Below, one piece after another: positions 5,607 to 11,576 of a stretch of DNA of 11,576 bases. The translations under genes and the position numbers were made by a program. This DNA comes from Planctomycetota bacterium (GTDB lineage: Bacteria; Planctomycetota; Phycisphaerae; Phycisphaerales; SM1A02). Numbering within the stretch: position 1 is the stretch's first letter; each line of letters opens with the position of its first letter. The DNA lies in the NCBI GenBank assembly GCA_014381385.1, contig JACNLR010000072.1, forward strand, positions 1-11,576, given 5' to 3'. The notes beneath the pieces are model-generated. The model saw nothing but the letters and a program-made list of their open reading frames with translations. It ran no database searches and had not been told where the DNA came from.

Positions 5607-6992
5607 ATGGATAGAACCGAAACCTATATTCGCCTAATTACGGAACAGCCACTCATCGTAGCGCCCGTTTTTATTTTATTCGCCATCTTCTTCATGATTC
5701 CAAGTCACAAGCGGCTCTTTGTGACCCTTCTCATCTTAGTTCCATGGCTTACAATCGCCCGGTCTTCAGGTTTTGGAGCATTTTCTTCGCTCGCGAAATT
5801 TAGCTCTGGGGCTGCATATCTCCTTATAGCTTTTGCTGCTGCTACCCATCCTGGACCAAAGCGTAATATCCCACCTGTAGTTTGGCTTTTTGTAGCAGTT
5901 GCGTGCCTTGGGTTTGTGTACATCTTGAGTGTCAATGAGTTTTTGCTTGCGGTCATTCTCCGCTCACAATGGCTTTGCGTCACACTCGCTGGGGTTTTTA
6001 CAGTTCGCACTATTGTTTCGTACTCTGATCTCAAGCGGATTGTGGATGCTTTAACACTCGGGTGTATCGTTGCCCTCTCGATGCCCATTTCAAGCCTCAT
6101 ACTGTTTCCCGGTGAATCATTCTTACGAGGGATGGGGAGGTTTGAGCCTTGGGGGGCAAACTCAAACCAGACGGGCATGCTCTTTGCGCTCGCCGCTCCA
6201 CTCCTTGCGTACGCAGCGTTGACATCTAAACGTACTTCGTTTCGACCGTTTTTTTTAGCACTTGTGATGTTAACTGTCGGGATGGCGCTTCTAACAGCAA
6301 GTAGGCAAACGATGATTGCCATCTTTATGGTTACGCTTCCAGTTGTTTTAGTTGTTACAAAGAGACCCGTCATGATGTTCTTGGCGATGGGATTGGCAGC
6401 AATTGCGTTGCCATTCATTTTTTCCCTAGGAGCGGAAGCAAACTTCGAACGGTTCAGTTCGTTGCAAACTGGCCGAATTGAAATTTGGGTTGACTACTGG
6501 ACAAACGTGTTTCCAAAACGACCACTCTTTGGATTACTTGGCACAAGCGGGGAGTCGTACTTCAAATCGGTGAACGAAGTTGGTATGCACCCACATAACG
6601 CGTGGTTTTATCTGATGTATGTCGGGGGCGCAACATTTGCATTGCCGATGGTGTTTCTAACGCTCTACTCCATTTGGTGCGGGTTTAAAATGTGGAGTGT
6701 AAGACAATATTTACCCGGCGATACGCTGCTTTATAGCGTTTTGGTCATGTTGCTCATTGCTATGTATGTGCAAGGGTTGTTCAATCAAGTTGTGTACTGG
6801 CCAACCTATACATGGTCTTACTTGCACGTTGTTCTTGCGAGCCTCTTTATATGTGTTTGGCAAGATATCCGTGACGGCAATTTGGAGGGTGCACTGTACG
6901 ATGACGAGCCGTGGTACGACTACGAATCACAAGAATATGAATCGGAAGAATTCGAAGACTTCGGTGAAAGTGCTCAACGGCCTACAAGTTGA
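5607..6992 (+). CDS. O-antigen ligase/polymerase-like (Wzy/WaaL superfamily) membrane protein
   Basis: Proteins of this superfamily join or transfer lipid-linked glycans on the outer face of the inner membrane. The 461-residue product is strongly hydrophobic, with roughly ten to twelve membrane segments between residues 15 and 418. The conserved region shows LLTASRQTMIAIFMV (228-242), then a large outer loop with R290-IEIW, FPKRPLFGLLGTSG (302-315) and HPHNAWFYLMYVGG (328-341). Its His-Asn pair and flanking Arg match the Wzy_C/O-antigen ligase pattern. Residues 431-455 form an acidic, Tyr-rich cytoplasmic tail, unusual for the family. The last 19 bases overlap the convergent flippase gene. 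Whether it polymerises or ligates cannot be told from sequence alone. No Shine-Dalgarno is visible at the start. Confidence 0.85.
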   Translation: MDRTETYIRLITEQPLIVAPVFILFAIFFMIPSHKRLFVTLLILVPWLTIARSSGFGAFSSLAKFSSGAAYLLIAFAAATHPGPKRNIPPVVWLFVAVACLGFVYILSVNEFLLAVILRSQWLCVTLAGVFTVRTIVSYSDLKRIVDALTLGCIVALSMPISSLILFPGESFLRGMGRFEPWGANSNQTGMLFALAAPLLAYAALTSKRTSFRPFFLALVMLTVGMALLTASRQTMIAIFMVTLPVVLVVTKRPVMMFLAMGLAAIALPFIFSLGAEANFERFSSLQTGRIEIWVDYWTNVFPKRPLFGLLGTSGESYFKSVNEVGMHPHNAWFYLMYVGGATFALPMVFLTLYSIWCGFKMWSVRQYLPGDTLLYSVLVMLLIAMYVQGLFNQVVYWPTYTWSYLHVVLASLFICVWQDIRDGNLEGALYDDEPWYDYESQEYESEEFEDFGESAQRPTS

Positions 6993-8563
6993 AATCCAAG
7001 TCGCAGAAGTCCCGACCGCTCTCTCTTGGTAAACATGAGCCACCAACACCCAAATACATATACAGCACCGTAACTTGCAACTCCTATGACAATTTCAATC
7101 CATCCGAGTAATTCGTTGGTTGAAATATAATGACCAGCGAGTAAGCAGGGTGATGCAACAACCGCAATGAGCAACGGACGAAAAATAGGCGTGATTATTT
7201 CTTTGTAGGTGAGGTTTACTTTGCTTGAAGTAACAACAGGCATAATTATCATGTTTACAGTTAGAAACACGAGTGTATAGGCGACAGCTGCGCCTGTGTA
7301 GTTCCAACTTTTAGGCAGGAGCAGAATGAAACCTATAGAGAGAATCGGATTAAAAATGCCACCTGCTAAAACGTAGGGCGCATATTTACGAATAAAGCCA
7401 GCACCAAAAAACAGTTTCATCCACCCATCGGATACAGCTCGACATGCAAGACCAAGCACCATTATTTTGACAAGAAATTCTGCTTGAGGCAGAACGAGTT
7501 CTGGGTCTTTGGTACTTCTCCCAACCCATAATCGCAAGAGGGGTTCTGCTAAAACGAAAACCAAAACCATCGCGGGGAACGCGATAAAACTCAGCATTCT
7601 TGTACTGTGGTTGAACATAGAACGTAATGAGGATTTGTCTTCGTTGGAACTTAAACGTGCACTGACAGAGTCAAGACCAAACGTAAGGCCAAGGGTAGCC
7701 ATGCGGATGTAACTTACTAAACGGAGCGCAAGTGTAAATACCGCGTTTCCCCACGAACCAAAAAAGATATTCATAATGAAATTGGCAGCTCTTTCTTGCA
7801 GATTTATCGCAAGCACAACGCTGCTATTCCAACTGAAAGTACCCTTGACTTTTTTCATAGCAAGCGGGGTGGAACCTCGAAGTGTAGGGACCATATTTTT
7901 ATCGACAAGAATAAATCCCAAAACTACGAATACAGTTGCAACTACATTGATAATGAAGATTGTATTTCCATACACAATGAGTCCTTGAGCGAGATTACTT
8001 TCTTGTAAGACTAAAAATGGAATTACGGTTGCAATCAAATACGCACTACGTCTTACAACTGTCCAAGCGTTGTGCCAAAAAAATTGCTCTCGGACGACAA
8101 GCATGTTGATTGTGGGTGAAAGAAGGACAATAAAACATGTTGCCAATCCTTCGCAAGCAAGAATCCACTGCGCAGGGCCGATCCAGTCTTGTTGGATGTT
8201 TAGGAAGGGCAGTATGAAAATGATGACGGTAAATGCAAGAGCAGTGAGAAGTGAAACGACAGAGCTTACTTGGAAAGATGCAGCATAGATTTCTCGAAAT
8301 GCTTTTGTGTCGTCTTTGTGCCACGCAGCTCCGAGTTCTCGAACCATTGAACTGCGCATCATGTCTTGGAGCATCGCACCAATACCAACAGAAGAGCCAA
8401 TGAGCCCAAGAAGCCCGAATCCGTTTACTCCGAGCCATTTGAATTGGAGAGGTACTGTGGCAATTCCCATCGCCATCGTGGCGAGGAGCCGTCCATAATT
8501 GGTCCCAATCCGGTAAACCCCTTTTTGCTTTTCAGATAACTCGCTTTTACGCTTGGGTTCCAT
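6974..8563 (-). CDS. Polysaccharide/lipid-linked oligosaccharide flippase (Wzx-like, MVF superfamily)
   Basis: Wzx-type flippases move undecaprenyl-linked glycan units across the inner membrane. The 529-residue product is almost entirely membrane segments separated by short basic loops. Its N-terminus has the family layout: a basic start, NYGRLLATMAMGIATVPLQF, then FKWLGVNGFGLLGLIGS and a MVRELG turn. Mid-protein loops include WNSSVVLAINLQERAANFIM, and a late segment KSWNYTGAAVAYTLVF resembles the second half of known flippases. A GTG at 8567-8569 is in frame, but AAGG (8571-8574) sits seven bases before the ATG at 8561-8563, so the ATG was chosen. It converges on the polymerase/ligase gene with a 19-base overlap, the usual functional partner of a flippase. 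The 251 bases upstream separate it from the divergent sulfotransferase gene. The family call is strong; the transported unit is unknown. Confidence 0.88.
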   Translation of the reverse strand: MEPKRKSELSEKQKGVYRIGTNYGRLLATMAMGIATVPLQFKWLGVNGFGLLGLIGSSVGIGAMLQDMMRSSMVRELGAAWHKDDTKAFREIYAASFQVSSVVSLLTALAFTVIIFILPFLNIQQDWIGPAQWILACEGLATCFIVLLSPTINMLVVREQFFWHNAWTVVRRSAYLIATVIPFLVLQESNLAQGLIVYGNTIFIINVVATVFVVLGFILVDKNMVPTLRGSTPLAMKKVKGTFSWNSSVVLAINLQERAANFIMNIFFGSWGNAVFTLALRLVSYIRMATLGLTFGLDSVSARLSSNEDKSSLRSMFNHSTRMLSFIAFPAMVLVFVLAEPLLRLWVGRSTKDPELVLPQAEFLVKIMVLGLACRAVSDGWMKLFFGAGFIRKYAPYVLAGGIFNPILSIGFILLLPKSWNYTGAAVAYTLVFLTVNMIIMPVVTSSKVNLTYKEIITPIFRPLLIAVVASPCLLAGHYISTNELLGWIEIVIGVASYGAVYVFGCWWLMFTKRERSGLLRLGFQLVGR

Positions 8564-8570
8564 CAGCACG

Positions 8571-8574
8571 CCTT
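8571..8574 (-). promoter_or_regulatory. Ribosome binding site that decides the flippase start
   Basis: AAGG on the minus strand (TAAGG if 8575 is included) lies seven bases upstream of the ATG at 8563. It would be only one base from the GTG at 8569, so it favours the ATG. Confidence 0.55.
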
Positions 8575-8798
8575 ACTCGAATTGGAAAACACAATTTTGA
8601 GAGCGAGCAAGAACGTTTTCTTTGAGTTCATGGCTTTAAGACGTCATCCGATTGAGTAGAGATTCAATTACTACGAGCGTGGGAATAGTAAAGTTCGGCA
8701 AATCGGAGGCAATTTCTTGCACGAAAGAGGAACAAATTACAATTCAAGATTGAGATTGTAGCACACGTCAATTTGCTACCACCACTGACGAGTACTTC

Positions 8799-8807
8799 TG
8801 TTATATT
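8799..8807 (+). promoter_or_regulatory. Extended -10 element directly upstream of the sulfotransferase gene
   Basis: TGT precedes TATATT (8802-8807, five of six matches to TATAAT), a good extended -10. It ends seven bases before the ATG at 8815, so transcription should begin at or within a base or two of the start codon. No Shine-Dalgarno lies in the intervening TTCACGC. This is the clearest member of the leaderless set. Confidence 0.5.
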
Positions 8808-8814
8808 TTCACGC

Positions 8815-9633
8815 ATGACTGCAACGGAGTGCTCTAAAGTTACCTTTTTCATGGTGGGCTGCCAACGTAGCGGTACAACATGGACGGATGCGGCCCTCAG
8901 AGATCACACCGCAGTTTTTGTACCAGAATCAAAACAGTCGTATTTTTTTGACCGCAATTACGACAAGGGGATAGATTGGTTTATGGAGCGTTTTGACGGG
9001 GCTCAACCAACCCAAACTGCAGTTGGCGAAATTGCAACAGGGTATTGCCTCAAAGAGGCTGTACCACGTATGGCTAAACACTTCCCAAATGTCCAACTCT
9101 TGATGGTGATGCGGAACCCAATTGATCGAGCGTACAGTAATTACCAAACGAGAAAAACGGAATGCGGGTGGACAAGTTTTGAACAGGCCCTCGAAGCAGA
9201 ACCGGATTTTCTTGAACGAGGGATGTATATCGAACAAATTGAGGTTCTTTTACAATATTACGACCGTGAAAAGATTTTATTTTTGTTGTATGACGAATTG
9301 AATAAAGATGACCGAGGGTATCTCAAATCTATTTTGGATTTTCTTGGTGTAGATTCAAACAGAGAATCTTCATTGTTTGGGCAGCGGAAAAATGCCGCTC
9401 TATTTCCAGTGCTTCGTAAATGGCTACGAGCTTTTGGTCTTAACTATTTTATTACGCTGACAAGTCGATCTACTATTGGTGATTGGATACGAAGAAACCG
9501 AAAAAACAAGGGCAAAGCATATCAACCTATGAACCCTGAAACCAAAGAGAAGTTAATCGAGTATTTTCGACCGTACAACGACCGTTTATCAACTTTACTT
9601 CAACGCGACCTTTCACATTGGAATGGTGAATAA
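8815..9633 (+). CDS. PAPS-dependent sulfotransferase (carbohydrate/heparan type)
   Basis: The product transfers sulfate from PAPS, most likely to a glycan given its neighbours. In 272 residues it shows the 5'-phosphosulfate loop GCQRSGTTW (15-23), the 3'-phosphate site around MRNPIDRAYSNYQ (99-111, R100 and S108), RGMYIEQIEVLLQYY (135-149), ILFLLYDEL (154-162) and LKSILDFLGVD (170-180). This is the order seen in Sulfotransfer_1 and heparan sulfate N-/O-sulfotransferase relatives. An in-frame TTG at 8773 would add 14 residues without a Shine-Dalgarno; the ATG at 8815 sits just behind an extended -10 and gives a compact N-terminus. There is no signal peptide, so it should act in the cytoplasm. 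The downstream glycosyltransferase starts three bases after its stop, which implies one transcript. Family assignment is strong; the acceptor is unknown. Confidence 0.9.
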   Translation: MTATECSKVTFFMVGCQRSGTTWTDAALRDHTAVFVPESKQSYFFDRNYDKGIDWFMERFDGAQPTQTAVGEIATGYCLKEAVPRMAKHFPNVQLLMVMRNPIDRAYSNYQTRKTECGWTSFEQALEAEPDFLERGMYIEQIEVLLQYYDREKILFLLYDELNKDDRGYLKSILDFLGVDSNRESSLFGQRKNAALFPVLRKWLRAFGLNYFITLTSRSTIGDWIRRNRKNKGKAYQPMNPETKEKLIEYFRPYNDRLSTLLQRDLSHWNGE

Positions 9634-9636
9634 CAA

Positions 9637-10797
9637 ATGAAAATAGGTGTATTTGTTGCAGTGGTCGCAGGTCAAAAAGGATTTGAAAGTAATGTGTCCG
9701 GACACATTCAGGTTCCACTCCGTGGTATCGAAGAGTTAAGAGCCGCGGGGCACGACGTGCATCTTATAACCACGGAGTTTAGCGAGGAGCGCTCCTTGCC
9801 TTTTTGCTTGGCGGAAGATGTTAAAGTCCATACCGTGACAGATGCCCGAAACCGAGGCGGCGTATTAGAAAGAACAGGTGCTCCGGGCAAGGGTGTAAGC
9901 ATAAAAAAACTGCTACTGCAAGTATCTGAAATTAAGAAAATTTGCAAAGAACAAAACTTCGATGTACTGCATCTGTATGGATATAACCGCACCGCACATC
10001 TCGCGGGCGGATTAAAACTTCTAGGGTTAAAAACACCTGTAGTAGTTACAATTTTTGGTACGCATTTTCCTGAGCGTTTTTCAGGCGTAACGAAGTTACT
10101 ATGGAAACGAATCGATCGAGTTGTTACTGCAACTTCCTATGTTAAGAACAACTTAGAACAAGAAGGTATTCCAACAACGCAAATTACGCACGGTGTTATT
10201 CGCACTATTGCAGATGAGTACGAAGGTGATCCTATAACGCAGCGCAACCGTGTGCTCTTTTGGAGAGACCTTACTTTTGATAATGGCGCTGATGTTGTCA
10301 TAGCAGCCTATGAAAAATTGGCACCCACATACCCAGATATCCACTTTGACTTTGCCGTTAGGCAGCACTGGGAGCCAATTGAAGGGATAGAAGAAATTGC
10401 TGAAAAATACGACAACATTCATATGTATCACTTTCCATACGAAGAGGGCATCACGCTACCAAAACTCCTATTGGAATCGATCTGTGTCGTAATGCCAATT
10501 CGCCAGATGAGTATTGACCCGCAACTTGTAATTGCAGAGAGCCTCGCAACCGGTGTATCACTTGTCACAACAGACCAAAGGTCTAATCCAGAATTTATTG
10601 TTGAAGGTGTTACTGGTCACCTTGTTCCTATTGGCGACATTGCAGCAACAGTTGTAGCGCTTGACAAGATGCTTTCAAACGTTGAAGCAACGATCGAAAT
10701 GGGAAAAAAAGCGAAAGAAGATATTGCCTCTCGTTGGAATTGGGACAACTATGTAACCGAACTTGTTGAAGTGTACAAATCGGTTATTGGTTCATAA
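9637..10797 (+). CDS. GT-B fold glycosyltransferase (GT4-like)
   Basis: The 386-residue product is a probable retaining glycosyltransferase that adds a sugar from a nucleotide donor to a lipid-linked glycan at the inner face of the membrane. It starts with MKIGVFVAVV, and the N-terminal Rossmann half shows LRAAGHDVHLITT (34-46), FDVLHLYGY (108-116) and VVVTIFGTHFPE (135-146). The C-terminal half carries QLVIAESLATGVSLVTTDQ (296-314, E301) and NPEFIVEGVTGHLVP (317-331), the usual donor-binding segment. The first acid of the EX7E pair is not in its canonical place (I293, with D294 beside it). GGTGA near the sulfotransferase stop gives a Shine-Dalgarno seven bases before the ATG, so coupled translation is likely. 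It ends with a 14-base overlap with the convergent glycosyltransferase gene. Specificity unknown. Confidence 0.86.
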   Translation: MKIGVFVAVVAGQKGFESNVSGHIQVPLRGIEELRAAGHDVHLITTEFSEERSLPFCLAEDVKVHTVTDARNRGGVLERTGAPGKGVSIKKLLLQVSEIKKICKEQNFDVLHLYGYNRTAHLAGGLKLLGLKTPVVVTIFGTHFPERFSGVTKLLWKRIDRVVTATSYVKNNLEQEGIPTTQITHGVIRTIADEYEGDPITQRNRVLFWRDLTFDNGADVVIAAYEKLAPTYPDIHFDFAVRQHWEPIEGIEEIAEKYDNIHMYHFPYEEGITLPKLLLESICVVMPIRQMSIDPQLVIAESLATGVSLVTTDQRSNPEFIVEGVTGHLVPIGDIAATVVALDKMLSNVEATIEMGKKAKEDIASRWNWDNYVTELVEVYKSVIGS

Positions 10798-11576
10798 TCT
10801 CTCGGTACATACGAACATAGTTGTTGGTGCGAGTTTCACCCTCAAACTCAGAAGATATCCATGCTTTGGCTGCGGCTCCCATAGTCGCTTGCAACGAAGC
10901 ATTGTTGAGCAGTGTTTCGATTGCAACGCTAAGTGCATTCGCATTTTCTTCGATAGGTAGCACTCCGTCTGAAGCTTCAATTTCACAGGAAAGAGGAGTA
11001 TTGCGTGAGATTACAATGGGAACGCCACAGGCCATCGCTTCGTACACAGCATAATTCACACTTTCATTTTTCACGGGCTCTACAAATACATTTGCGGTGC
11101 GAAGCAACGCTATTTTACGGTCGCCAGAAATTTCTCCAACGAATGTAACGTGATTCTGAAGTTCTAATTGATCGATGCGTTGAGTCAAGCTTTTTTCGTA
11201 AGAGGATTCGCCACACCCTGCGATAATGAATCGCACGAGTCTCTTTTGAATGATTTTCGTAACAGCTTCGATGGCAAGTTCAACACCACATTCTGAATGC
11301 AGCGGTGCATAAAAAAGAATTACTGGTTTTTTTGATTCTCGCTGAGGCCAATATTTATCTGGATCGGAAGTTGGCGGAGGTGCTAGGAATTCGCTTGGGT
11401 TAAAAACAGGTGGGATTGTTTTGATGTTTGCATTTGACACCCAACGTTGGCAAAATTTCTTACCATCGAGCGAATCGCAATGTACCGCTGCAGCGCGATG
11501 CAAATACTTTCGAGAACCAACCCGAAGGGAAAAGCGTTTCTTGATTGGATTAGTTTTCATTTCGCATTCGTTTATC
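10784..11576 (-). CDS. GT4-like glycosyltransferase, C-terminal half (5' end beyond window)
   Basis: The reading frame is open to the right edge. An internal Met at 11558-11560 is probably not the start: the sequence around it (KKRFSLRVGSRKYLHRAAAVHCDS) matches the inter-domain region of GT4 enzymes, so the N-terminal Rossmann domain should lie outside the window. Counting from that Met, the visible part has VILFYAPLHSECGVELAIEAV (80-100), FIIAGCGE (111-118), NHVTFVGEISGDRKIALLRTANVFVEP (136-162) and the canonical EX7E pair E166/E174 in NESVNYAVYEAMACGVPIVIS (165-185). Such enzymes build lipid-linked glycans or O-antigen repeats in the cytoplasm. It converges with the upstream-strand glycosyltransferase, stop codons overlapping by 14 bases. 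Family assignment is strong; donor and acceptor are unknown. Confidence 0.87.
   Translation of the reverse strand, partial: INECEMKTNPIKKRFSLRVGSRKYLHRAAAVHCDSLDGKKFCQRWVSNANIKTIPPVFNPSEFLAPPPTSDPDKYWPQRESKKPVILFYAPLHSECGVELAIEAVTKIIQKRLVRFIIAGCGESSYEKSLTQRIDQLELQNHVTFVGEISGDRKIALLRTANVFVEPVKNESVNYAVYEAMACGVPIVISRNTPLSCEIEASDGVLPIEENANALSVAIETLLNNASLQATMGAAAKAWISSEFEGETRTNNYVRMYREIMNQ

Larger units (their letters stand above)
8564..8814. other. Longest intergenic region, between divergent flippase and sulfotransferase genes
   Basis: No reading frame of note, tRNA or strong promoter was found in these 251 bases beyond the listed -10 element of the sulfotransferase gene. A perfect six-base inverted repeat (GTAGCA at 8758-8763, TGCTAC at 8774-8779, ten-base spacing) lies upstream of that element and could be an operator, but short repeats like this occur by chance. 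Confidence 0.5.

Noticed and set aside
5705..6418. A long open frame of 237 codons on the minus strand inside the ligase-like gene
   Set aside because: It is antisense to a clear membrane protein, its composition is that of an antisense shadow, and it has no recognisable domain or Shine-Dalgarno.
8773..8814. In-frame TTG start for the sulfotransferase
   Set aside because: It has no Shine-Dalgarno, lies upstream of the extended -10, and adds residues not needed by the family.
1..11576. tRNA genes, CRISPR arrays, insertion sequences or attachment sites
   Set aside because: No cloverleaf-like sequence, spaced direct repeats, transposase-like product or terminal inverted repeats were seen; the gaps between genes are all short.

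Overview
This window looks like a bacterial chromosome fragment with moderate to low GC. It resembles Planctomycetota, perhaps Phycisphaerae. The clues are an L13/S9 pair whose S9 carries a long acidic N-terminal tail before a WWWGTGRRK core start, an Mrp ATPase without the usual cysteine pair, and a CPBP-type membrane protease with a large N-terminal insert. The assignment is an inference from gene style, not from a marker gene, and is only moderately sure.

Layout: bases 1-1065 (minus strand) hold rplM and rpsI, with rpsI cut by the left edge. The rplM promoter is recognisable, with a perfect TTGACA. Bases 1164-2555 (plus) encode a CPBP intramembrane protease with all three motifs. Bases 2552-3640 (minus) encode Mrp. 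Bases 3721-4437 (plus) encode a small exported LTxxQ (Spy/CpxP-like) protein. Bases 4447-5532 (minus) encode an exported protein that looks like a GH56 (hyaluronidase-type) glycosidase. From 5607 to the right edge there is a surface-polysaccharide block: an O-antigen ligase/polymerase-like membrane protein (plus), a lipid-linked oligosaccharide flippase (minus), a PAPS-dependent sulfotransferase followed after 3 bases by a GT-B glycosyltransferase (plus), and a second GT4-like glycosyltransferase (minus), which runs off the right edge.

How the genes fit together: the right half has the export and modification parts of a sulfated glycan pathway (glycosyltransferases, sulfotransferase, flippase, polymerase/ligase). 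Next to it lies a predicted exported hyaluronidase-like hydrolase that could trim or degrade such a glycan. That link is inference from adjacency.

Architecture: genes from 1164 onward mostly alternate strand and meet tail to tail with overlapping or nearly touching stop codons (overlaps of 3, 19 and 14 bases, and one 9-base gap). Four genes lack a Shine-Dalgarno sequence and instead have a -10-like hexamer 6-7 bases before the ATG, which suggests leaderless transcripts. No stretch over 300 bases lacks a gene; the longest gap is 8564-8814. I saw no tRNA, rRNA, CRISPR array, insertion sequence or convincing rho-independent terminator.
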